Source of the DNA: Isoetes taiwanensis | Taxonomy: Eukaryota; Streptophyta; Lycopodiopsida; Isoetales; Isoetaceae | DNA: 64,000 nt | Direction: 5' to 3' | Assembly: GCA_021234155.1 (NCBI GenBank) | Contig: JAJEKV010000034.1 | Location: 8,228,028-8,292,027 of the forward strand | Shown here: piece by piece, positions 11,360 to 22,068 of the stretch | Position numbering within the stretch: the first letter of the stretch is position 1 | Layout: each line of letters starts with the position of its first letter | Position numbers and translations under genes: made by a program | The notes under the pieces: generated by a model | Told to the model about the DNA's origin: nothing | What the model saw: the letters and a program-made list of their open reading frames with translations, nothing else | Databases searched by the model: none

Positions 11360-12140
11360 GACTATGATCAGTTCGAGGTTCGAGATGGACTTCTGTTTCA
11401 TGATGGATTTCTGTATATTCCGGATGTGCCCTTCGCTTCGGCTTTTAAGTTCTCGCATCTGTCATGATTCTCCTCTCGCCGGCCATTTTGGCATTGCCAA
11501 GACTCTGGAACTTATTGCTCGAGATTATTGGTGGCCAGGTCTCCGCCGCATTGTTGAGATTTTTGTACGCTCATGTGATAACAGCTGTCGTGCAAAAGCT
11601 CCCAAGCACCGCCCACATGGCCTGCTTCAGCCTTTACCAGTTTCAGCCGATCCTTGGAAGAGTATTTTGGTGGATTTTATTATCGAGCTTCCATCCTCCC
11701 AGGGTCATGACGCCATCCTTGTTGTTGTTGACCGTTTTTACATTTCATTCCTTGCAACACTTCTATCTCCAGTGAAGCCACATCGGTTCTCTTGCTTCGA
11801 GAGGTGGTTCGACTTCAAGGCTTACCAGATAACATTGTCAGTGACCGTGGCCCTCAGTTTGTTGCTAGCTTTTGGAAGCATCTATTGCAACTCTTGCATG
11901 TGGAGCGTTTGCTCTCTTCCAGACATCACTCAGAGACCAATGAGCAGGTGGAGCACACTAATCAAACATTTGAGCAGATTTTGCGATGCTTCACAATTAT
12001 CGCCAGGATGATCGGGTTGATTGGCTACCCGCGTAATTTCCTTACAATAATTACGCCCATGCCTCCACAGTCGACTGCTCTTTTTTTTATTAATTTCGCA
12101 TGCATCCTCGATGGTCTTTCACTTCTCCGGATATGACTCG
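11360..12140 (+). pseudogene. pol: pol: integrase, broken
   Basis: An HHCC zinc-binding N-terminus is visible (HDSPLAGHFGIAKTLELIAR, then CDNSCRAKAPKHR). The core follows, with the first catalytic Asp in SILVDFIIELPSSQGHDAIL, the second in NIVSDRGPQFVASFWKHLL (11840 region) and the Glu-bearing region SSRHHSETNEQVEHTNQTFE. The core is split between frames 11364-12011 and 11792-12136. Integrase inserts the cDNA into the host genome; this copy is inactive. Confidence 0.92.
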
Positions 12141-12299
12141 GCCAATCCCAAAGGTCGGGGGACAGCTCGAGAAGCTCTGATGCTCTAGGATGATCTTCAG
12201 CACCATCTCCTCCAGGCCCAAGCACGTTATCGTTATCATGCAGATCAGCACCGTCAGGATGCTCTTCATTTTGCAGTTGATGATCTGGTTTGGCTCTTG

Positions 12300-12740
12300 C
12301 GTTAGGATTTGTCGATAACTCGCTCTTGTAACAAGCTCGACTACCGGCCCTTAGGTCCCTATCTTATTGAACAAGTTGGTGAGGCTGCTTTTCGTCTTGA
12401 GCTTCCGCTATCAGTTCGGCTTCACCCAGTGTTCCATGTGTCTTTGTTGGAACCCTATATGGCGAATCCATTTCCAGATCGAATACCTGAGATTGATGAT
12501 CATGAGGAGTTCGAGGTTCGAGAGATTCTGGACTCCAAGTTTCTTTGTCGACGATTGTATTACTTTGTCGATTGGGAAGGTTACTCGCCAATTGATAGAA
12601 CCTGGGAGCCTGCCGAGAATCTGACTAATGTGCCTGACAAAATTGCGGAGTTTCACCGACGTTACCCGAACAAGCCAAGTTTGAGTACTCCGGCCCCAGT
12701 TCCAAGGACTCGTCGCCATCGTAGGAGGGGGATGGTGTGA
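12300..12740 (+). pseudogene. pol: pol C-terminus with chromodomain
   Basis: A 143-codon open stretch reads the integrase tail (YLIEQVGEAAFRLELPLSVR, HPVFHVSLLEPY) and then a chromodomain: EFEVREILDSKF, LYYFVDWEGYSP, TWEPAENL, with the aromatic cage positions recognisable. In chromoviruses this domain directs integration toward particular chromatin. The stretch ends in a basic tail at the stop just before the 3' LTR. Confidence 0.93.
12722..12735 (+). other. Polypurine tract
   Basis: AGGAGGGGGATGG lies directly before the 3' LTR, where the plus-strand primer of reverse transcription is expected. Confidence 0.75.
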
Positions 12741-13247
12741 CGACGATACAGATATTCGTATCATACGAACATTATATTCGTATGTACAAAAGATAGTCGT
12801 CACACGGATGTGAAAGGGTAGTTGCACAACACACGGTTTGAACTCACAACCTTCCAGTTGCGAGTCACACATCCTTGCCAAGTGCGCTACCAATATTTGT
12901 TGAAGAAATTCCTTCACGTCTTTCTTATATGTGGGACTATCTCCAGAAGGCTCTAGAATATTCTAGAACCTAAATGCATGCGCGACACTTGGCGCGATCT
13001 CATCCGTTGAAGTGGCGCGATCCTGACCGTTTGCCTAGATATATACGGCCCTTCTTGTCGAACCATTCCGGTTGAACGCCAGTCTTGAGTCTTCTAGGCA
13101 TCTGTCTCGTGTTCCTGCTTGCCTTCGGGCCATTGTACTCTTGATTCCTGTTCATATATCAGATTCTTTGCCGATCTCGACGTATTTCTTCCGTATTTCT
13201 TGCATATTTTCCGCGTATTTTCCTTGTTCTTGCGTAGGTTCATGACA
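12736..13247 (+). repeat. 3' LTR of the chromovirus
   Basis: 512 bp, starting TGTGACGACGATAC and ending TTCATGACA. It is clearly homologous to the 5' LTR but differs at scattered sites (for example its TATA region reads tagatatatacgg, with a short deletion after it), so the insertion is not recent. Confidence 0.93.
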
Positions 13248-13374
13248 GTGCCGGTAATGTGATGGCTTGACCTATTCAAGCCGCGCTGACATCCCAGAGC
13301 TTGGTGAGGAAGCAAGCATCAAAGTACTGCCTCAAGCTACGATGACCCACATCTATTTGCACCTGTATACACAT

Positions 13375-13893
13375 TGTGACGACCATACGGATATTCGTAT
13401 CATACGAATATTATACTCGTATGTACGAAATATGGCTGTCACACAAATGCAAAAGGGTAGTTGCATAAGTCAAGGTTTGAACTTGCAACCTCCTAGTTAT
13501 AAATCACACACCTTTATCAAGTGCGCTATCAATATTTATTAAAGATATTCCTTCATATCTTTCTCATATGCATGGCATCTTCTGAGAGGTTCTAGAATAT
13601 TCAAGAATCTACATACATGCGTGACACTTCGCATGATCTCATCCATTGGAGTGGCGCGATCCTGACCGTTGGCCTAGATATATAAGGAGGCACCTCCTTC
13701 TTGTCGAACCATTCCGGTTCAACGCCAGTCTTGAGCCTTCTAGGCATTTGTCTCGTGTTCCTGCTTGCCTTCGAGTCATTGTACTCTTGATTCCTGTTCA
13801 TATATCAGATTCTTTGCAGATCTTGGCATATGTTTTCCGTATTTCTTGCATATTTTTCACGTATATTTCTTGTTTTCGCGCAAGTTCATGACA
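13375..13893 (+). repeat. Third LTR, from a second copy of the same family
   Basis: 519 bp, starting TGTGACGACCATACGG and ending TTCATGACA, 127 bp downstream of the first element's 3' LTR. It is followed by the same internal start (gtttgaacc.gaatccctta) as after the 5' LTR, so it is the 5' LTR of a second, truncated element. Confidence 0.9.
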
Positions 13894-14505
13894 GTTTGAA
13901 CCAGAATCCCTTACCGGTTCTTGCATGTTCTGATCCTAAGCATTTTTTCGTATTTGGTGATTTTATATCTATGGAGGAGGTTTCTGCTTTATTACAACAG
14001 GTCCAGCAGCTTGTTCAAGTATGCCAGCAGTTGTAGTTGGACAATAAAGAGCTTAAGAAACGTGTTGCTTCATATGAATCTCCTTCTAGCTCTGGATTGA
14101 GGCTATCAGAGCCCTCATAGACATTCCACGGCCCAGGAACAAGTTGGGCTGATTGGTTTTCTCCTCACAGGGCCAGCTCTAAGTTGGTTTGCTCCTTTAC
14201 TGGAGAAAGGAGTGCAAGATTTTGTTGCTTTCATTGCAGAGCTCGAGGTATGCTTTGGAGACTCCGATCGTCAACGCACAACAGTCACAAAACTTTGCAA
14301 TCTAAGGCAAGGCTCTCGTCAGAATTTCGTCAAATTGCAGTAGATACTGCCTGGGATGATATTGCATTTCGTGATTGTTTTCGAAGGGGGTTACGTGACG
14401 ATGTCAAAGACTTTGATGCCGAAAATGGAAATGCAAGAAGGTATTGGTTCTCAAACGGACGAGAAAGTATTTCAAGGCAAAGAGCTGCATATTAGTCTAC
14501 TGCTA
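13894..14505 (+). pseudogene. gag: gag fragment of second chromovirus copy
   Basis: The sequence parallels 7919-8530 (the same ccggttcttgc leader, CSFTGERSARFC region, AVDTAWDDIAFRDCFRRGLR) but carries an internal deletion near 14100, stops and frameshifts. Homology fades after about 14500 near a (CCT)n run, so most of the element, including pol, is absent. Confidence 0.8.
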
Positions 14506-14873
14506 AAGCATCTTCTGGGGCAGACCATGGCAAGGCCTCCTCCTCCTCCTCCTCCACTAGTATCGTTTCGATGACAAGATGGCCCCCTAATGCAAGCAAA
14601 TTCACGACAATCAACAACGAGCTAGGCACCCACTCACGTCGTATAACTCTGAGTGGTTTGCCTATCTAAACCGTTAAAATGGTACATCTGACAGTACCAA
14701 AAAAATTCTAACAGCCCAAGTTTGTCCAATGGGCAATAAAAAAAATGGAGACCCATCTTGTAGCGTGGAAAACGAATTACCTAAAGAATGTTGGATGCAC
14801 CAATCGTCGTATGCCACGTAACATATTTCAAACTGCAATTCAAATTTTGTCGATCCATTTGCAGCTGTGGGCA

Positions 14874-16202
14874 ATGGCAATGGTGCAGTTCCTCCTGGAG
14901 GACGGATTTCCCCCTCCTTCCGACGACGATGATCTTGCTGATGCCGAGCTATGGGCCGCTATAGACTCTGCAGCAGCCCGTTCATCGCTTCGTACCCCTC
15001 CTCCCGCTTCCCACCCTCCCAAGATCAAACCTCCTTTTGTTACAATTCCTCCATCGCCCCAGCCAAATGTGCAAATCCAACTTCGCCAACAGCCCCACAA
15101 ACCTTCTCAGCTTGGCAAGGTAGACCAGTGGCAAGTTTCCAAGCTTGCAAGACGAGAAGAGCCCGGCAAAGAGAATATGGGCAGTAAATGGAAAGATGGG
15201 TCCGATCGCCTTGGCTTCTACGAGCATAATTCGCGTTTGAATTCTGATGGAAAACATAAACAAGCCCAGAATCGAAGGCCTGTGCTTGAGGAAGTACAGC
15301 AGCGAGGTACCATTGGGAGTTATGATGGGGTTGTTAATGTAGGGCAAGCGCCTTGGATGACCGCCATGCCATCAGTGTCAGTTTTCAAGCAGTTTCAAGA
15401 GGCTGCTATGGCTGTAAGTTCTTCAGTCTTATTTTTTAGGTCTATTATTAGGTCTTAACATCAGCAAAATTAGGGTTAAATGCACCAATGCAACCCTGCT
15501 TGTAATTAGAAAAGAGAGAAAACAAGAAGTAAATGACTGAAGATATTTGATAAGTACCTTATAGATCAGAGATCTTCAACAAAAACTAAATCCGTTGGTT
15601 ATTGTCCTCATTGCAGGTGTTGGAGAAAGGAGATTATATAATGATGCAAGGAAAACCATTTATTAAGAAATCAGGTTAGTGACTTGAAAAAAAATGCTCA
15701 GTTCAAAAGTCTTAAAATTTCTCACTCAAAGATGTACCAATTAGGCTGGAGAAAGATTGCCTTCTTTTTTAACATCTCATTTGAGATCAAAGACAGAGAT
15801 ATACAGTTTGATTCAAATGCCAATGTTCTGCGTGCTGAGTTCGTTGTCAGGGCAAGCATGCAGTACGTAGTCTTGCACCTTGTGTTTGTGAAGTATTGAT
15901 ATAATTTCTTTGTAAGTACAAGTAGTTTCTTTATCACGTTTCAGATCCGGAAGATATTCTGATGGGTGGGGCTCATGTGATCTCCGGGAGAAAAGATTCA
16001 GTAAACCTAATCATGATGTTCCTAGCACAGCAGAAACACGGGCAAAAACAAGAGCGTGCCAGGTCAAAGCATAGTGAAAAGTGTAGTACAGTTTTCATTT
16101 GAAGTATATAATCCGTGAAAGTAAATGAATCTGAAGTTGGATATCCTGCAGGACTTATTGGGTATTGGAGAATATAAGATAGGATGTGATCAGAACTGGT
16201 AA
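14874..16202 (+). CDS. Conserved 294-aa plant protein, possibly a recombination/annealing-type DNA protein
   Basis: Five exons with consensus GT-AG junctions fit together: 14874-15413, 15617-15674, 15745-15862, 15945-16062, 16152-16202. I chose the Met of MAMVQFLLEDGFPPPSDDDD; an in-frame Met lies further upstream at 14745. The N-terminal ~160 residues are acidic then Pro/Lys-rich and likely disordered. The C-terminal ~115 residues are compact: GKPFIKKSGWRKIAFFFNIS, RAEFVVRAS, GRYSDGWGSCDLREKRF, KPNHDVPSTAETRAKTRACQ, DLLGIGEY. The end pattern (W-R-K-x-A, GRxxDGWG, ATAETRAxxRA, GxGE) is what I associate with conserved plant and prokaryotic proteins of single-strand annealing type, but this functional link is from memory and unproven. 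All splice phases are consistent and there are no internal stops, so the gene looks intact. It converges with HHL1. Confidence 0.85.
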
Positions 16203-16792
16203 TCAGCTGTTGCATAAAGTTCTGAGGTCTGGTTGAACCAATGTCTAGCGAATCTTATATCAGAAATCCTCAATATGTCTGATAACTGCAACAAATTTCA
16301 GCTTCTTGACAAATTGATGAATTCATTCATTGCTTAATATACGATACAATTATACTGCAAGGCTCACAAGGTAGACGACTGATTATACAGTGCACAGATT
16401 GAGATTTAGAAATCACAATAAACGTCAACAATGTTTATTGACAAAAATTGGAGCAATCTGTGAAATGACCTCTGTTATGTAAGGATTGAAGCTCATGACT
16501 CGTTTAATCTAAGGTTTCAAATTTGCTTGACTCAGGGGACTGAATGTGCCCATTCAGGTCTGAAGTGTATTCTTATTGTACAGCATGCTGAAAATTAAAC
16601 TGAGTTATTACAGAATGTGCCTACTCAGGATTTGGAGTAATGCGCTCTTGAGTTAAAATCACTTTTGATACCGCAACTTTTACATTGTAATGGAGGAAGT
16701 AAATGTTGTAAATGTTCTACATTGCTACAGCGATTCTGATAACAAGTTTCCCATGTGTACGCATCTGATGTACTTCCAAGCATTTGTAAGGC
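16203..16792. other. Convergent intergenic region
   Basis: About 590 bp between the 3' ends of two convergent genes. It is AT-rich and should contain both polyadenylation regions. No further gene or repeat is seen. Confidence 0.6.
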
Positions 16793-18881
16793 TCATGTAG
16801 ATTTCTTTGATTTTGTTGGTTTTGGCAAATCTTTGTTTTCCTCAGGCTCAGAAGAAAGAGAGCCTATACTTCCAAATGATTCCTTCATACCTGTCATAGA
16901 ATTTGCAAAGAAGTCCTTTGCCTTATCCACTACCGATTTCATTTCTTCTGTGGGAGGGATCTGAATGAAAGATAAGATTAAATATTTAGCAGATTGCATT
17001 GTGGTATTCTTCTGATCAAACAAATTCAGATCGGATTCACCTAAAGAAAATTCCTAAGCTATTATCTAGATATATTTCTGCTTATATGAAATATGGCTCC
17101 AATGCACAAAAGTACCAAAAGGACATTATAAGCAATAAAGCAGGACCATGTATAAAAGCATATTCTAAGCAGGTGGAAGAACGAGCTTACGACTGTGACA
17201 TCTGTCGGAATTAGAGCATCATTTGGCTTATCGTTGTCCTGCAGATGCATTTACCCACACAACTTACATGGGAAAGTATGTGAAGTAAAATTTCGTCTTT
17301 GAAAATGATGGAAATACAATACCACAATCTTGTAGCCATACTCAAACTCTTTAGCTGTTTTAAGCGTCTTATAGTTCTTGACAGCAGCTGCAATCATCTT
17401 CTTCTCATCCTGATCAGCACCTGAGAATTCATCATTAGAGGCTCTAGCAGATATTAAGATTGGATACGGAGTGAGAAAACAAATACAACTGTACCCCACT
17501 GCAAATATAGCAGAAAGGTTTATGACTCAAAAATCAATCGAATGTTATGTCTCAACTAAAAGCGTACCTTGTAGATCACCCCTGCAATATTGCGAGTCAG
17601 AGTGCCTTCATAGAACTTCTTGCCCCAGTCATTCTTCATTGCTCCTACCATAAATTTTGCAGTTGTGCCTCCAGATACAACATTCAATGGGTACCATAAA
17701 GGAACCTGTATTGACATGGCATATCACATGAGTAAGCTTTCGGTTAATCTATTTTAAGGTAGTTGTTTCTGTAGTCCATTCTAATCCAACGATTATGGTA
17801 GTTGTTTGCATGCATCAAGAGCATTATCCTTACGCTTAAGTTGGATCAAGTGGCAGCATTCAAAATGATGCTTTACCTCGGAAACTAGGTGGTCATTTCA
17901 AAATTGTTATCCACTCTTCTTTCTGCTTGACAGTATCTTGTGATTATGGAAGTTACTCCTTATATCTCTTGCTCTCCACTTCTTATAAAGATCTATCTGC
18001 TCTTATTTCCATGCCAGTTGGTCTATGTGATCATTCCTCTACACTATTTTTGAAGTCTATATTTCTTTCCTTTCCATCTTGCTCGGCAACAACTACTAGC
18101 AATATATTTATCATTACCATGCCAAAACTTTGGTGATATGCAGTTAACACATGTGGATTGACTATACCATCTTCAATGATTACGGTGGAAACAATGATTA
18201 CTGACAGATAAGCACAAGATGTGACGAACTAGATCCCCAACAATTTGGCGAGAGACTTTCCAATAAGGGGTTCTGCCTTAAACATGTTATGCTCCCTGGG
18301 AGAACACCCTTCTCTAATCCTGGGCTGCATTTATTGTCTTATCCACAAGCAATTCCAATTCATAATGTATGAAAAGCTGTTCTATAGATAGCTTCCATCC
18401 CATAAGGAAAAATGCAGCAGGAGAATGTCTATGCACCTGCATCCTCTTGTTTCATGTGGGACATTCCAAGACTATTTCAATGTGGTTCTACCGTATGTTC
18501 TAGTGTATCTTCATATGTAAGGCAATGCATACAATTAAGTAATTGTGATATATACTGAACTTTATTGTACACCTAATATCTAACATAAAAACTTACATTC
18601 GTACTGCGAATGAAGAGGACGAATCTGGGGCTGTCATCTTCAGCCTTAGGCAAGGTGGGCACAACCCTCTGGGGCGTTCTTCCCTGAGGCAACATATTTC
18701 GCTTTTTAAGTGCAACAGTAACTAAACCCTGTCTTCTCCTTTCTAAAGCATGTCCTCCACTGCATAATTTGAGGGGAGGCCTCCCAAAAAAAGTACTCTT
18801 GTATCTTTCCTCATTTGCATGTACCATAGATCCTACCCATTCAGAGGTCCGATGAGGACTAAGTTTCATGGCAACCTCCAT
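16793..18881 (-). CDS. HHL1: HHL1-type chloroplast protein (HYPERSENSITIVE TO HIGH LIGHT 1)
   Basis: Five exons on the minus strand, all joining in phase 0 at GT-AG junctions: 18881-18597, 17705-17568, 17409-17323, 17238-17191, 16960-16793, giving 241 aa. The N-terminal ~70 residues are basic and Ser/Arg-rich, as in a chloroplast transit peptide. The core matches HHL1: LPKAEDDSPRFVLFIRSTNV, PLWYPLNVVSGGTTAKFMVG, TLTRNIAGVIYKDEKKM, KTAKEFEYGYKIV, then PPTEEMKSVVDKAKDFF and a Lys-rich tail. HHL1 is a thylakoid-associated protein that protects photosystem II in high light with LQY1 in Arabidopsis, where it is of similar length. I chose the Met of MEVAMKLSPHR; an upstream in-frame Met exists at 18944. 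The gene looks intact. Confidence 0.92.
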
Positions 18882-19674
18882 CACTATTGCGTCTGCTCCT
18901 CCTCTGTCTCTACTGATCAACCCAATTCTGCAGCTATTCAACAATGCCTGGCCAATATCAGCAATTGGAGCAATGGATACCTTATCTTATCCCTAGAGTA
19001 TTTATTTACGTGGTGTCCTCTTGGCCGTTAATAATAATCTTATAAGTATACGTGCAATATTCTAAAGATGTAAATCAACACTTTCCAAGGGTCATTCTAG
19101 GATATGGTCCCCTCCTGTCGCGAACATGCCTTAGGCCGCGGGTATTGTTGCGTGCGTCTGAGGGTTTTTTGCTCCAGTTGCCGTCATCCATGTGTTTTCT
19201 AACCTTACCACACTTGGTTCTCGTGTTTACGGGCTGAGATCAGATTTCATCCGTTGATTCCAGTGTTGTTACCTGTTAGTAGCATTCCACTAGCCCAAAA
19301 TTTCTAGTCTCTTTCTCTGTTTCTCGTAACATCCTAGGCTTCAGGCCCTGCTTCTGGCGCCTCTGCATTGGCTGCATATAACTCTTGCCACAACCCCTGC
19401 TTCCGGCCCTAAGATGCTATCGCAGAAGAGTCTTCACAGATTCTGGCCCTGCAAAAGAGTCTTCACAAATGCCATCACCCCTACTTCATTCCGGGGCCTT
19501 CAGACTGCTGCAGACACTTCACAAATGCTATCGCATTCAGTCGTCCCATTCCGATGCCCTTGCTTTCGGTTCCAAGCTCCTCGAACCAAACCCTTGATCA
19601 AACATTCGAACCATAGCGTTAAGGGCGATATGCCCTCTGACCCTCAGGCGTTACCTCAAAAAACTTTGTGGTAG
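18882..19674. other. HHL1 upstream region; short repeats, no gene seen
   Basis: The HHL1 promoter should lie at the left edge. From 19340 to 19620 there are imperfect repeats containing cacaaatgc(t/c)atcgcat and cttcacaga. No gene is recognised. Confidence 0.45.
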
Positions 19675-20003
19675 ATTGCTCATGATATTTCTTCATGTCT
19701 TTTTCTCTTCATCTCTACTCTTGCAAGAGGTGGTTTATTGAGCATTCAAGATATATATTGTAGCTTGAGAAAATTTTGTATTTATCTGCTGTAGTATTCT
19801 ACTAGCTAGGAAGATGTTGATTATGATCTTGTAGTACTAGTTAGTTGGAAGAAGAGGTTGAGGAGTACTTATGAGTACTAGAGCTTCAAGTATGATGTTC
19901 GATCCATAAGGGATCCTTTGTACTTCAAGGTTTATTTGATAAATTGATGTAATTCTTCTTATCTGAATAGAAAAAAATCTTTTCTCAAAAAAATAAAATA
20001 AAA
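19675..20003 (+). repeat. Retroposon 3' end with A-rich tail
   Basis: About 330 bp, from 'gattgctcatga' to 'tgtaattcttcttatctgaatag', then an A-rich tail (aaaaaaataaaataaaaaa). It is repeated in inverse orientation at 26983-27310, where the tail reads as a T-run. An A-tailed interspersed repeat of this kind is best explained as the 3' untranslated end of a LINE or a SINE. Confidence 0.7.
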
Positions 20004-20729
20004 AACAAGGTGCTGCGCACGAGGAATTGCCCTTCAGTGGCCCGAGAGTGTCTTTTCATGGGTTTGTTTCGTTCTTTTGCGTTGGGTTTGTTTTGTATGG
20101 AGTCGTGTAAATGATATGAATGCAGGTTGTCATTTTCTTAGCCCAAGAAGGTTCTCATTGTCTATTTGGAGTCGAACGTTTTGTTCGTAGTATGAACTCT
20201 ATGGTCATTACATCCTGTAATTGCGTTGAAACGAGCATTCGCCAGTAAAGGCACCGGCAATGCTACCATTCGGCGGCGCACTCGTGGCTCCAGTCTTGGC
20301 GGTGCATGGGCCTGCTTGCCTAGAGCCTTTACTGGGCAAAATGACCTTTCTCAGGGCAATTACCATGTGGCTATAGTCATATAGTCATGTGTCGTTACTC
20401 TAAAAACATATGTTTTCATTGTATTATAAATCAAAATCGTCTCCATTTCGTGTTCTCTTCCATGTTGGCCATGAATTTGATTTATGAATCTGGTTTCGTA
20501 TTAGTATTCTTGGAAGACCTGCTTGCAAAGCATCAGCATTAAAGCTGCTGTATCCTCGCATTTATTTCATTGTACAGTCTGAAGTGAACAACAATTATGA
20601 AATTATTTTGCACTTTCCCATGCTGTATAGAAGAGACATTCATGAATGGTCATATGAAACTAAATTAGAAATTAGGTTTGTGCTAATTGGATTCATATTC
20701 TAATTTTCTCTCTTGCAGATCTAGAAGGA

Positions 20730-20822
20730 AATGTATCGTGGCCAAGATTTGCTCCTTGAGCTCCGCTACAGAATAAAGAAAATGAATGACACTTTGACTG
20801 TTGCTCAAAGTGCTGCTAGGTA
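20730..20822 (+). other. Exon-like fragment, unidentified
   Basis: After a good acceptor (tctcttgcag) the + strand reads MYRGQDLLLELRYRIKKMND and TLTVAQSAAR before a TAG. It has coding character but I recognise no family. It lies about 1.2 kb upstream of the RCC1-like piece and may come from the same captured source. Confidence 0.25.
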
Positions 20823-21179
20823 GTTTATCATTCTTCGTCTTATCAAATTCCTTTGTTAACGGCAAAAGCAGAATCATCCTTGCATTGGATTGATAATACT
20901 TACCTGTTATAAAGGGGGAAAAAGTCTTGGCTTGAACACTCAAAATAAATGATGGCTTAGTGAAGGCACCTTGGTATTCCATTAAGTACGTTGTAATAAG
21001 TTGTAACACTTAAAATAAAATATGACTTCAATAAATTACTTACAGCTACTCGGTATTCACATTAACAGCATTGTAATAAAGCTATTCGAACCATGTGCAC
21101 ACTTTTTTAATCGTTAAGAATTGATCCAGATGTTTTATTGCAGAATAGATAGAATTTTATATTGAAGATCTTTTGCACA

Positions 21180-21795
21180 TGATGATCCAAAAATATGAAA
21201 TGTATATCTTGTGGAATCAAATTCATTGCCACGAATGCCAGTGGAAATTTGTCTCAGCTAATGCAAAAGCAGGTCAATTTGTGGCATAAACTGTTGGCCG
21301 CCTTTGGTTGTGTGAAGGACACCCAAATGGGGTGGTTGGAAAATTGTGAACTGTTATGCCATCTATTCTTCACAAGATTTTGAAGCATATTGAGTATTTT
21401 TGTGGGAATGAAATTTTGTTTTGGTTGGAAGTGTGGATAATTTGAATAAATTACAGAGATGTATAATTGAATAGACCAGATTTTATATTTGAAGATCTTT
21501 TGCAAATGGTGATCCGAAAATATGAAATGTATATCTTGTGGAATCAAATTCATTGCACTTTGTACATTGGCTCTCACAAAGTTATGCACATGACTTATTA
21601 GAACACCAAGCATAACCTTTCTGCTATCTACATACTGAGTTTCAAATATTCAGCTATTTCTTTTCAAAAGGCCTTCAACAATGACTTTCTCTCTGTAATC
21701 AGGAGAAGTATAACCTTTCTGCTATCTACATACTGAGTTTCAAATATTCAGCGATTTCTTTTCAAAAGGCCTTCAACAATTTCTGTAATCAGGAG
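21180..21795 (+). repeat. Local duplications
   Basis: A roughly 70-bp segment at 21170-21240 (gaagatcttttgca.atg.tgatcc...aaattcattgc) recurs at 21487-21557. A roughly 95-bp segment at 21612-21705 (taacctttctgctatctaca...caacaat...ctgtaatcaggagaa) is tandemly repeated at 21710-21800 with a short deletion. Confidence 0.75.
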
Positions 21796-21993
21796 AGCCA
21801 CTAGACGAGCCACTAGACGAGCCAAATTCTCTTTCTTCTGATCTATGATGGCGAGAGTTTGTAATCCCCAGGATTATTTGCACCACAAACCAGGTCACTT
21901 TGCATAGACAAGTTATCAAAGGTCTGTATTGAATTTATCTTGGTCTAATTTAAGAAATGAAGAGTAACAGATTTAACCTCTTTCTTTTATAGA

Positions 21994-22068
21994 ACAAGAT
22001 GGTGAGGCCCTGATATATTTAAAGACAGCTAGCGTGGCTTGTGGAGTGTGGCATGCAGCTGCCATAGT
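21994..22068 (+). pseudogene. RCC1-repeat gene fragment (PRAF/FYVE-RCC1-like)
   Basis: Following an acceptor (cttttatag), the + strand reads YLKTASVACGVWHAAAIVEE. The phrase T-x-x-V-A-C-G-V-W-H-x-A-A-I/V-V-E is characteristic of RCC1 repeats of plant PH/FYVE-RCC1 proteins. Only part of one repeat is present. The sequence then runs directly into a GAUT piece in the opposite orientation, so it is a chimeric relic, not a gene. Confidence 0.6.

Larger units (their letters stand above)
7412..13247 (+). mobile_element. Ty3/gypsy chromovirus (LTR retrotransposon), decayed
   Basis: A 5.84-kb element has two LTRs (7412-7918 and 12736-13247), each starting TGTGACGAC and ending TCATGACA. Between them, in gypsy order, lie gag with a zinc knuckle, protease, reverse transcriptase, RNase H, integrase and a C-terminal chromodomain. 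That order and the chromodomain define a chromovirus. The reading frame is broken by several stops and frameshifts, so it cannot be autonomous. A purine tract abuts the 3' LTR. I could not find a matching target-site duplication: flanks are ..ggtatc and gtgcc.., so one edge may be rearranged. Confidence 0.95.
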
